Shown in pieces: positions 33,406 to 42,375 of a stretch of DNA of 64,000 nt. The stretch is from Apiosordaria backusii (lineage: Eukaryota; Ascomycota; Sordariomycetes; Sordariales; Lasiosphaeriaceae). The position numbers were made by a program, and so were the translations under genes. Position 1 is the stretch's first letter. The number at the start of each line of letters is the position of its first letter. The stretch is from contig JAUKTV010000020.1 in assembly GCA_030549205.1 (NCBI GenBank), positions 310,001-374,000 of the forward strand, read 5' to 3'. Under the pieces are notes generated by a model. That model did not search any database and was not told the origin of the DNA. It saw only the letters and a list, made by a program, of their open reading frames with translations.

Positions 33406-34961
33406 ATGTCTTCTCATCTCACGAAATATCATCTGCCCAACGGCCATGCTCAAACCGAGTTATTTGACGCCCGCGTTCACAGCACCCCGGTACAATCCGA
33501 GGACAAGTCATCAGCTACATTGCTTCTGAGGCGTACCGATGGGCAGTTTGTTCAGGCTGCAGTGCAGTTTAAGCCCAGTGCTAGTGTTAGCCTTGTCGAT
33601 ATCGCTCGCGGTCTAACCCCAGAGTCACTTGTTCGAATCACCGGCCGAGCGCTGACATCAAGAGATGCAAGTTACGATGTTGCTCAGTTCCAGATTGATG
33701 AAATTGTTATCCTATCCGCAGCCAAGGTGGAGCTACCGAACACCCAGATCATCCATCTCCACGGAGCACCGGGTGAAGTCCTTCCCTCGGAACAATCTCG
33801 CGCGGCGTTAATCGATCGGAGGCTCGACAACAGACTACTGGATGCTCGAGTTGCTGCCACGGCATCAATCTTTAAGCTCTTCTCTGGAGTCCATGAACTG
33901 GCCGTAGAATACCTCAAGGCGCAGGACTTCTACCACGTTCCGACACCGGCACTTGTCAACTACGAGTTCCCTGGAGAGGAGGATGATCTGTTTGCAGTTC
34001 CATACTTCAACAAGACCGCCAGATTGACGCCAACGGGCGAGATCCATCTGGGAATGGCACTATCTGCTGACCTGGAGCGTGTGTATGACTTTCACACGGT
34101 CTTTCGCCGAGAGCCAGCTTCTGATGGCAGGCATCTCACCGAGGTACGGCGTTCCCTCCCGTCATCCTCTTTCGTCTGATACTAAACTGATTTCAGTTTA
34201 CCATGCTTGAACTCGTGTTTAATTTGCAACACGACTGGACAGAGATTCTCGACTTTGCGGATGGCCTGCTGGTATCTCTCCTTCAGTCCTTGCAGAACCA
34301 AGATAAATATACAAGACTGACAAAAACTGCAAAACGACTCTACCCTTTGGCCGGTACTTTCAACATAGGGCTAAACAAGAACGGAAAGCTACCCCGAATC
34401 AGGTTCGGCGAAGCTAAAGCCATTCTGCGCGACTTTGTGGGACTCGAGTCCGACGATCACCAAGATTTCACCAGAGCTGAAGAAGCAGCACTCGGTAAAT
34501 TCCTTGCCAGTGACAGGTCCCATCTAGGCCCTCCCACCGACGTCTTCTTCGTCACTCACTTCCCGAAGCATCTCAGGTCGTGCAATATCTACCCCTCAGA
34601 AGACGAGGACGGTACAACCCAGTCCTTTGATGTGATTCTCAGAGGGCAGGAATGTGTGACTGGGTGCCGACTCCTTCACTCTGCTGAAGAGTTACGGACC
34701 GCATTTGCTAATAGACCTCATCCGATCGACCCGGAGACGCCAGAGTGGAGGCCGTATATGACGGCCCATGAGCTTGGTATGCCTCCATGGGGAGGGTTTG
34801 GACGTAAGTGTTGCTCAGCTACCCTCCAATGTTTGTGCGCAATCTTGGGTACTCATGCGTGTGTAGTGGGAATCAATCGTCTTGTTCAGGGGTTCTTGGG
34901 ACTGGAAGATATTCGGGAGACTGTGCTATTTCCCCGTGATGCTGCTCGGCTTTCACCGTGA
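33406..34961 (+). CDS. Class IIb aminoacyl-tRNA synthetase paralogue (Asp/Asn type)
   Basis: A 479-aa protein in three exons (33406-34143, 34197-34803, 34867-34961). Introns have GTACGG and GTAAGT donors; the second junction rebuilds motif 3, GGFGLGINRLVQGFLGL followed by IRETVLFPRDAARLSP. Domains: an N-terminal OB-fold-like anticodon-binding region (about 30-120), a linker, then the class II catalytic core with motif 2 (VFRREPASDGRHLTEFTMLE) and motif 3. Cytosolic AspRS reads AQSPQxxKQ before motif 2; here the same place reads LTPTGEIHLG, closer to AsnRS LTVSGQLHLE. The Asp-contacting Lys is therefore missing. It is unlikely to be the housekeeping AspRS. Its divergent pairing with an oxygenase suggests a secondary role: amino acid activation, tRNA-dependent tailoring, or self-resistance. 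Confidence 0.82.
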
Positions 34962-35333
34962 TCGTTTTGGTTCTCAACATTGTAACAGTGATGGCTTGGC
35001 GTTGGGTTATTACAGTGCATAAATCAGTGCAGGGTAGCTGTGCTGTTGAATCCTCATTCATTCAGTTGGAAGCAAGCCCAACAATTCACATTACTGCAAC
35101 TGGAGTTTTCATCTTCATCGTGAGTACTTGCACTGACCTCTGTAACTGCCTTCAAAGCGTTGTGTTATTGGACGGCATACTTCCCTGACATGAAGAACCT
35201 GCTGTTGATCTTGGCTTCAGCCAGGATGAGGACCCATACTGCCAGGATCTTGGCACATGGCATGATATTCAGTCGAACCCGTATAGATATGGTGCCTTAC
35301 CTGTCGACTTGTTCGCAGTACAGTTCCACCGTG
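34962..35333. other. Intergenic region, convergent genes
   Basis: About 370 bases between the aaRS-like gene and the HET pseudogene. Nothing recognised. Confidence 0.4.
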
Positions 35334-37424
35334 TTAATTCGCCAGTTCTGATACCAAACTAGGTATGTGGATTGCAAAGCTTCCTTGGAGACGCTCCCGG
35401 CGTGGTCTATCATGCCGCGGTATTGATCTTGAGTTGGTGGAAGAGTCGATGAAGCCAGCAGACTCGGAGAAGACTTTCCAAATACACTTAATCGTTTTAG
35501 TGGCGTGCGTGCCCATTGCCTTCTCCCACTTCTGGAGGTTTATTTTGCCTCCTGACTTTCCAGTCCAGCGTCGGGATGGTTGAAGCTGCCTTATAACCAC
35601 AGCGAGCTTGCCAGTTGTACCACTTGTATCAATAAGTGGCGCTTCTTGAGCATCATCGTCATCGTCGTCGCCATAATCCATCCATTGACTTGGGTCTGGC
35701 AAACGCGGAATGGGCGTGTTATGGAAGGCCCAAACCCTTTTCACACAAGCTGCGATACAACCCAAGAAGCTGATCCGAGGCTTTTCATTAGTTCCTTGTG
35801 TGATGTTGACAAGGACTACACCGGAATCTAGCGACGATTTATGCTTGTACAATCGCGCAGTTATGATACCAGCTGAAAACATCATGGATGTGTCTGTTGG
35901 TAACCTCTCCCTCAAGGCAAAGGGATGAGGAACTCCGTAATCTTTTCCAAAGTCAATGGTCCAACTGGGAAGAGTCCTATTCTGAAGCCAAGACTTTTGA
36001 CCTCTCGGATGGCACAAGGATAAGATATTCCAGGAGTCAACCGTTTGTGCGTACCACTTTGTAAAGCCGCATAAGACCTCCTCGAGAGATTTGGCGTAGT
36101 CGGGCAAGTATGAGTCTTTGGCAGCCGGCATCAAGGATAGAATTCCAAAAAGCCAATCCCTCGGATCCGTTGACAAGGAGTGGTTGGTCTCGAAAATGAC
36201 TTCGAGTGGCGAAAGCGAAGGAAGCATGGCATACATATACCTTACTTAGTGTCGGGCTTTAAATGTGGCCAAAGCTGAGGGACGAGACCTTGGGTCCAAA
36301 GTGATGGCATCTCCAAGTCGGTCTCCCTCGAAGTGGGAAAGATTCCTCTTTGTGATAGCCCTTCTCAGTGAGCATGCCGCGGCTCCAACATGTCTGTCTT
36401 TTTCCAGCGCACCAACCGGCCGAGATTGCCAATCCGCAGCAGGTTCATCATCAAATTCTAGTTCACTCTGCTATTGGAGTGCCGACAAAAGATTCGTCTG
36501 CTGAAGACGGTCTCCTGGATAACCCATACACGTCGAAACCAGTCCATACCTATTGCTTACGTAGCCTTTCACGCTGGCAAAGAAGTGTAGTCACCGATGA
36601 TTTGAGTTCGAGGTTGGGGGTAGTGTTCTGATGCAACAGGCATCCGAGCACGAGCATGATGGGTGTATGAGTATGGCGACTCCATCCTAGCGAGGACCTC
36701 AAAAATATGCTCTCTTCCTGTTATGCCATTCTCATCATTCCCAACGGGTAGAATACCAGATCGAAGAATACTGGTAACGAAGAACTTTTGCTAGTCGATC
36801 ACCTTGGATATTGACGCTGGGCGATATGGCGGGGCACCAGTGTTCGGCTTCGGCAGGCTGGTTGCTGGGTCGACATCGATGACAAGCTCATCAGTCAAGA
36901 GATTGTCGTCCTCAGGCAGAATATCAGAAGCTTAAGTTCCATGTCTTGAATGTCCTCCAAGCCATACCTCGACCGTTGAGGCCCCTTGGTAAATGCTCTG
37001 CATTAGTGCGACTTGATAAGAACGCTCAGGGACTGGCGATTGCCTTGGTCGATACAAAGCATGTCGACCCAAAGATAACAGCCAAAGCCAGTCTGTCGAA
37101 AGGCTTGGAGAGCGTCTTGTAAGGTTCGGGGGACATTAAATGTGACTTGAAACTTTGATGCTGCCGGTTGGGCTTGATGTTGGTATTAAGGGTGAAGTAA
37201 TCGTGAAAGGCGATGCTGATCGGTCGAGAAACGTCGAGCCGGTAGATTTTACAGCTGGGTACTTGGCCCTCGTCGTTGGTCAAGTCGTGAGTCTCGGCCG
37301 GCCTGTACACTCTCAGCAACCGGATCTCTCCATGGCCCAGCGGTGAATAAAGCGAGTAGTCGTTGGGAATAGGCCGCATGTAGCTTTCCTTCTTCTTGGA
37401 CGCCATGGCTCGTAGGAAATCCAA
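35334..37424 (-). pseudogene. Decayed HET-domain gene
   Basis: Pieces of a heterokaryon-incompatibility (HET) protein lie in order but in several frames on the minus strand. The N-terminus starts at 37424 and carries SPLGHGEIRLLRVYRP and the degraded beta region. Around 37140-37030 another frame reads LQDALQAFR and CYLWVDMLCIDQGN, the HET core. After a further shift QVALMQSIYQGASTVEVWLGG appears, followed by in-frame stops (about 36930 and 36790). Near 36540-36490 a different frame reads WFRRVWVIQE, the next HET motif. The last intact piece (36236-35334, ~300 codons) begins after the HET core and contains STDPRDWLFGILSL and LPDYAKSLEEVL. Order and spacing are those of a complete HET gene, so this is one broken gene. 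Some stops fit C-to-T change, consistent with RIP, but single-base losses also occur. Confidence 0.78.
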
Positions 37425-37851
37425 ATTGTTTGGCTTGTTGCGTTCAGTGACCCTGGGGTATTGTCAAAGAGGGGGGAGATGATGTGGGTCTACCGCACAG
37501 TGCCTCTCCTCACTCTATGTTTTACATGAGAGAGACCCCTATCTTTAGATATCTAGGTTACCAGGTCGGCTATGGAGTTTTGAGATGGGTTTGGGGACGA
37601 ATGCAGTGGTCGAGCTAGGCCCTTTGACCTTGTATGTACATCTGGATAGCGGTTGAACGGATATATAAGGGGTTTAGGGGCTTTGGGTGATTGTCCTAAC
37701 CCCGACGCTAAACCAAAAATAGATTCCTCCCGTCCCGCTGATGCCAAGGTCTGACTTTGTTCGGTTCCTTCGGACCACCAACTATTAGTATTAAGGTCGA
37801 CGATCTTTAATTCATGTCCTCGACACTGCAATACCACTGATTTAGTTGAAA
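37425..37851. other. Intergenic region between divergent genes
   Basis: About 430 bases between the HET pseudogene and the alpha/beta hydrolase gene. Open frames on the minus strand here overlap the hydrolase promoter and have no domain. Confidence 0.4.
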
Positions 37852-39144
37852 ATGACGCCAAAACAAAACTTGCGTCCAAACACCAATCCAACAATTTTCG
37901 ACTGGATGTCTTTGGTTGCTTTGTTCCCCATCTTCTGTAAGTTGTCCACAAGATGTTCTTTTGTGTATGGAGATACTGACCAGAGTATCAGTGACAAAAT
38001 GGTCGCTCGCGTTCTTCTTTGCCAATTACCAACCCCTTCACTGGCGCCAAAAGTGTGCGCTAACCTTCCTTCGCACGCAAAGAACAACTTTCCCAACCCC
38101 CTTGCTCCGATGGCTAGTCCGCCGTGTTTCCACAGGGGCTACGATCAAGGCCTACTGCAACAAGAACAACATCTCACACAGAGCCATCATCCTACCAGTA
38201 TCATCAACCGAACTCCATCCTGACATCCTCCCTCCAGCAGTCCTGCATGTTCTCACATTGGGCAAAATTGAACCTGAAACTAGGCCGGGAACTGCGCCCA
38301 CACTCCTTTACTTCCACGGCGGCGGCTTCGTCAACCCCCTCCGATCTCCTCACATGCCCTTCATCCTGTCCTGCGGCAACGCCGCCCAAGCAAAGCAAAT
38401 TATCATCGTTGAATATAGTCTTGCCCCTGAACACCCCTATCCAGCGCAACTCGTCCAATGCGTAGCCTCGGTTTCATTTCTCCTGTCTGAATCATCCGGC
38501 CTCGCTATACCAGCCGGAGACATAATTCTCGCTGGTGATAGTGCAGGCGGGACACTAGTAGGATCAGTACTGTCACACATCCAGAAGCCTAGCCCTCTTA
38601 CGCCCCAAAGTTGGAGATCAAGCAAGGACAACAGTTCCAGGCAGCAGTGATGATCAGTCCATTTGTTAGATTGCATAAAGACTCAATGGATGCCCCTGGT
38701 GGGAGTTACCAGATGAATGAGAAAAGAGATTATTTGACGAGGAGGCAGGTCGATGACTTTGGGGAGGCTTGGAAGGGGGATGAGAAGGAGATTTGGGCGA
38801 ATTTGTGCGGGGTTGAGGCTTCAGAAGAGGTATGGAAGGCTGTGTTTCAGGGGAAAGGAGGGAACAAATTGGTGAAGAAAGTGTTAATCACGGTTGGGAC
38901 AGCAGAGGTGTTTTTGGATGACTGCAGACTTTTTAGCGGCGAGATGTATGTCAATGCCCAGACAGTCGTTGCTGGACATGAAAGGAACAAAGACATGGAG
39001 TGGTTGCAAAACCTGGGTAAGGGGGAAAGGATATTGGTTGAGTGCGAAGGTGAAGCGCATGTTCAGCCAGTTCTCGACACTGCTTTGGGATACAGGGATG
39101 GAATAATGACAAGGGCTGTCATGGCATGGCTAAAGACGTGGTAG
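37852..39144 (+). CDS. Alpha/beta hydrolase fold-3 (HSL/acetyl esterase-like), frame broken
   Basis: Serine hydrolase of the hormone-sensitive-lipase-like family (PF07859). The first exon is 37852-37936; the second starts at 37992 after an intron with GTAAGT, CTGAC and CAG signals. Catalytic elements are all present: oxyanion motif HGGGFVNP near residue 137, nucleophile GDSAGG near 212, the acid in VGTAEVFLDDC and the His in EGEAHVQPVLD. Between 38602 and 38610 (a CGCCCCAAAG run) the homology passes into another frame: the first frame would end after ~40 more bases at a stop near 38650, while the C-terminal third continues in the second frame to 39144. This is either a single-base sequencing error in a C-run or a real pseudogene. 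It is followed in the same direction by a methyltransferase. Confidence 0.8.
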
Positions 39145-39307
39145 ATTTTGAGACCTTGTGCCGTTTCTCACTACTTGAGCCGGTTGGGGTGATGTCACTG
39201 AAGCACAGTGCAGGGTGGGGATCGTCCTCCACGAAAATCTCCACCCCGATGCCGGGAATCTCAAGGTCTCCGTACAACAATCCCCATTCACCTGATATCA
39301 TCGCAAA

Positions 39308-40123
39308 ATGTCCAGTAAATACGTCCACGGCCACTCGGCCGCGGTCCTTGCCGCCCATGCCCGACGCACCGCTGCCAGAGATGCAGCTTACCTCATTCCT
39401 CACATCAAGTCTCATTTCCGCATTCTAGACATCGGGTGTGGGCCTGGAACTATCTCCGCTGACCTGGCCGCTCTCGTGCCGCAAGGCAGAGTAACGTGTC
39501 TCGAAATCGCCGATTCGGCCCTCGACGCTGCCCGCAACACATTCTCGTCTCACTCCATTACCAACGTCGACTTTGTAGTTGGAGATGTGACCTCTCGCCT
39601 ACCATTCGGCGACAACAACTTTGACGTGGTGCATCTACACATGGTGGTTATGCATTTACCGTGTAGTCCAACTGTTGCGCTAAAGGAAGTCAGGAGGGTG
39701 CTGAAGAACGGGGGTGTTGTTGGATGCAAGGAGATGATTATGGATACTACGAGGTGGTTTCCCGTAGACAAGAGGCTGGACGTGTGGGAAAAGGGCATTA
39801 CAGGCACCATTGCGGAGACTGGGGGAAGTCCCAATATGGGTATGGCGCTGAAGAAGGCTGCACTCGAGGCCGGGTTTGAGGAGGACAAGGTGAAAAGCGC
39901 AGCAAGTTCATGGTGCTTTTCAGATGGAGAAGCAGTCCAGTTTTTCAGCAATAGCTGTGCCAAAAGATTCAGGGAGGGAAGTGAACTTCGAGAGAGAACT
40001 GTCAGAGGGGGTTATGCAACGGAGGACGAAGTGAACGACTTTGTGAAAGCTTGTTATGAGTGGAAGGAGAAGAAGGGAGCTTGGTTTGGAGTAATGAATG
40101 GTGAGCTGTTGGCTTGGAAGTAA
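39308..40123 (+). CDS. SAM-dependent methyltransferase (UbiE/Methyltransf_11-like)
   Basis: Class I methyltransferase, 271 aa, no introns. The SAM-binding motif I is ILDIGCGPGTISADLA at residues ~38-53, followed by the acidic loop VTCLEIADSALDAA, the post-II pattern VVGDVTSRLPFGDNNFDVVHL, and RVLKNGGVVGCKE. Fungal relatives include small-molecule O- or C-methyltransferases of the UbiE type; substrate unknown. It lies 163 bases after the hydrolase on the same strand and its stop is 72 bases from the stop of the small secreted precursor gene on the opposite strand, so the two converge. Proximity makes it a candidate tailoring enzyme for that precursor, but that is inference. Confidence 0.88.
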   Translation: MSSKYVHGHSAAVLAAHARRTAARDAAYLIPHIKSHFRILDIGCGPGTISADLAALVPQGRVTCLEIADSALDAARNTFSSHSITNVDFVVGDVTSRLPFGDNNFDVVHLHMVVMHLPCSPTVALKEVRRVLKNGGVVGCKEMIMDTTRWFPVDKRLDVWEKGITGTIAETGGSPNMGMALKKAALEAGFEEDKVKSAASSWCFSDGEAVQFFSNSCAKRFREGSELRERTVRGGYATEDEVNDFVKACYEWKEKKGAWFGVMNGELLAWK

Positions 40124-40195
40124 CTAGATCAGCTCAACATGCTCCTATGTAGTATTCTTTACTTCTTGTCTTACAACCAGACGCTCGACATTATC

Positions 40196-40517
40196 CTATT
40201 TCCTTGCTTGGAAGAATGCGTCTGTATCTTGCTGAGTTGTACCGTCACGCTTGAAGAATGCATCTGTGTCATCATGGGTTGTGGCATCGCGCTTGAAGAA
40301 ACCATCACTGTCCGAGCCAGTGGTCCCATCTCGCTTGAAGAACGCGTCGGTATCGAGACTTGTTGACCCATCCCGACGCTGGATAGGCTCTCGTCCTGTC
40401 AAAGGTGTTAGCCTCCATCGGATCATCGGTCAAGGCTGCACATAAGGTACTTGACGCCATCGGAGCCGCAGCAGTCAAGGCCGCGAAGAGGATGATGGAG
40501 GGAGTGTAGAGCTTCAT
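40196..40517 (-). CDS. Secreted repeat precursor peptide with Kex2 sites (KEP/RiPP-like)
   Basis: An 88-residue precursor not described by any family I can name. Two exons on the minus strand: 40517-40451 and 40395-40196. The 55-nt intron has GTACCT, a GCTAAC branch and a GACAG acceptor. Residues 1-20 (MKLYTPSIILFAALTAAAPM) are a signal peptide. After RREPIQRR come four near-identical 14-residue units; the first three end in FFKR and the last in FFQARK and stop. Unit pattern: D(G/A)(S/T)T xx DTDAFF, the second unit having DSDGFF. The KR/RR pairs are classical Kex2 sites, so secretory processing would release four acidic peptides of about 12 residues ending in Phe-Phe. The layout matches Kex2-processed repeat proteins (KEPs), which include dikaritin RiPP precursors and pheromones. 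No Cys or Trp, so it is not an alpha-factor-type pheromone. Confidence 0.78.
40211..40372 (-). repeat. Four in-frame 42-bp coding repeats of the precursor
   Basis: Units at 40372-40331, 40330-40289, 40288-40247 and 40246-40211 (last one shortened). Each begins with a GA(C/T)G codon pair (Asp-Gly/Ala) and ends with TTCTTCAAGCG (FFKR), except the last, which ends TTCTTCCAAGCAAGG. Conservation is highest over the DTDAFFKR codons and lowest in the middle of each unit. Confidence 0.85.
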
Positions 40518-41043
40518 GGTTTGATAATGGTCCTTCAATATAAGATGGTATCTTTTGCAATCCGGAGTAGACTGTCAGCACTTTGAAAAGAGAGAGCTGG
40601 GGCGTTATATGATGCAAAGCGTTACCCTACTGGCGCCGACGTTGGCCAAGTCATCAAGGGTGACCGAACAGGTCCAAGAAAATGCAGTAACTGGGACCGC
40701 CTCCAAGCTTGGGCCGACAAGAGAACCCTTTATGCAAATGGCAAGGGAGAAATACTGGCTCAGTTAGTGCCCCATGACCAAGCCGGGAGCATTGGTCCTA
40801 GCTACTTGCGTTGATCAAGTGTATGCCGAATTAGCATGCAACATCGCTCGGATACGTCCAGCGAACTTTGATTGCTTTTTACTTCCGATTGGCTGGCAAT
40901 GCTATGGGGTGGTAACTTCATTTGATAAGGCGGCAAAGGTAGCACTTATAACCGGCAGACATCCCAACTTCCTTGCCATAGCCGCAAGGGCTTGTCCTCA
41001 TCCTGTCAATAACTGTCTCCAACAAACCTCTCAGCTATACATC
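40518..41043. other. Intergenic region between divergent genes
   Basis: About 525 bases between the precursor gene (minus) and the DUF1996 gene (plus). The reading frame of the latter is open upstream to 40774, but the signal-peptide start at 41044 is preferred. No other gene seen. Confidence 0.4.
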
Positions 41044-42288
41044 ATGATTTCAGGGTTCATATTTGTTACTCTGTCCTTTGGAACTGCAATTGTGACCTCT
41101 CAGAATGTCAACGTCGGCAGGCTTCTCCGCTTCGCCTGCTCCCAGCTCGTCATCGAGCGAGTGGACCCGCTCGTCAACCCCGGCCTGAACCCTTCACCAC
41201 ACACTCACCAAATCGTTGGTGGTAACTCGTTCAACGTGACAGTATCTTCTATCCATTCCTAACAACCGCGCCATGTTACTGACAAAACTAAGATGGATCC
41301 TTCCGAAATGGACCCTTCTCTCGCATCAACCTGCACAACCTGCACTTATTCGGAAGATTTCTCCAACTACTGGACTGCCTCCCTCTACTTCCGCTCCCCA
41401 GAAAATGGCTCTTTTAAGCTTGTACCCCAACGTCCGAACTTTGTTGGGTTAGATGGAGTCCGTCACCCCGTCGGAGGCGGGATAACGGTGTACTACATGA
41501 CATCCTTCTTTGCCAGCAGTGCTTCTGGCAACGGGAAGGTGACAGCATTTCCTCCAGTATGTACCTTGTTCCACCGTTTATTTGTTCGTGATTGACGGTT
41601 TGCCAGGGCTTCAGAATGCTTGCCGGGTCACCCGACATCACATCCCGATCCCGCACCTTCCCCGGCATCTGCCACCGCTGCAACGGCAACACGACGGGCT
41701 TTACACCCTGCGACTCAGCTGACACCTCCGAGTTACCAACTAGGATCTGTCCAGCTGGCATCAGAGGATCAGTGATCTTCCCGTCTTGTTGGGACGGCAA
41801 GAATTTAGACTCCCCTGATCACAGCTCCCATGTCGCGTACAGTCCTTCTGGCGGTGGGAAACTTGCTGGGCAAGCATGTCCACAAACCCATCCGGTGAGA
41901 ATCCCGCAATTGATGTACGAGATGCTGTGGGACACGTCTCAGTTCAACGACCCGGCGTATTTTGACGAGAAGGAAGGGAAGCAGCCGTTTGTATACAGTT
42001 TTGGAGATGGGTAGGTATTCCCGAGCCGCAAAGCAATGGCAAATAACTGATCTTGACTATAGCATTGGGTATGGCCAACATGGTGATTACATCTTTGGGT
42101 GGAAGGGAGATGCCCTTCAGCGAGGGATGGATGCTGTGTTGGGAGACGACTGTATCAACGATCGGTGTCATGCGTTGAAGTTCCAGTCTGCTTCAGAAGG
42201 CGTCGCTTGCACGAAACAGACGCAGGTGGAGGGGGAGATTGTTGGTAGAGGGGGCGAATGTGGGTTTTTTTACGATCGTTATGCTTGA
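41044..42288 (+). CDS. DUF1996 secreted protein
   Basis: Fungal secreted protein of the DUF1996 family, function unknown although common in ascomycete secretomes. Four exons (41044-41241, 41293-41556, 41607-42010, 42063-42288) give 363 aa; introns are 50-52 nt with GTATCT, GTATGT and GTAGGT donors and AAG/CAG/TAG acceptors, all in phase. A signal peptide covers about residues 1-18. Family motifs: FACSQLVIERVDPLVNPG, SPHTHQIVGGNSFNVTM, TCTTCTYSEDFSNYWTASLYFRSPENGSF, VGGGITVYYM, HRCNGN, PSCWDGKNLDSPDHSSHVAY, and GDGIGYGQHGDYIFGWKGDALQ. The conserved Cys residues suggest disulfides. It is divergent from the Kex2-repeat precursor. Confidence 0.9.
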
Positions 42289-42375
42289 TGGCGAGTTTGA
42301 CTAATACCAAAATATCATACAGGGCTTCCAACGCTTCCAGGGAACCCAAACATCAGACAGATGTAGGGAGACTGC

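Noticed and set aside
37553..37951. Minus-strand open frame overlapping the hydrolase promoter
   Set aside because: Overlaps the hydrolase's first exon on the other strand and shows no domain; probably a shadow.
40139..40366. Plus-strand open frame over the repeat precursor
   Set aside because: It reads as repetitive LEE(C/R)V/I-type peptide because it is the complement of the minus-strand repeats; the minus strand has signal peptide, intron and dibasic sites.
40196..40517. Mating pheromone precursor as an explanation of the Kex2 repeats
   Set aside because: Ascomycete alpha-factor-type pheromones contain Trp/Cys/Pro-Gly cores of the WCxxxGxxCW type; these units contain none of these.
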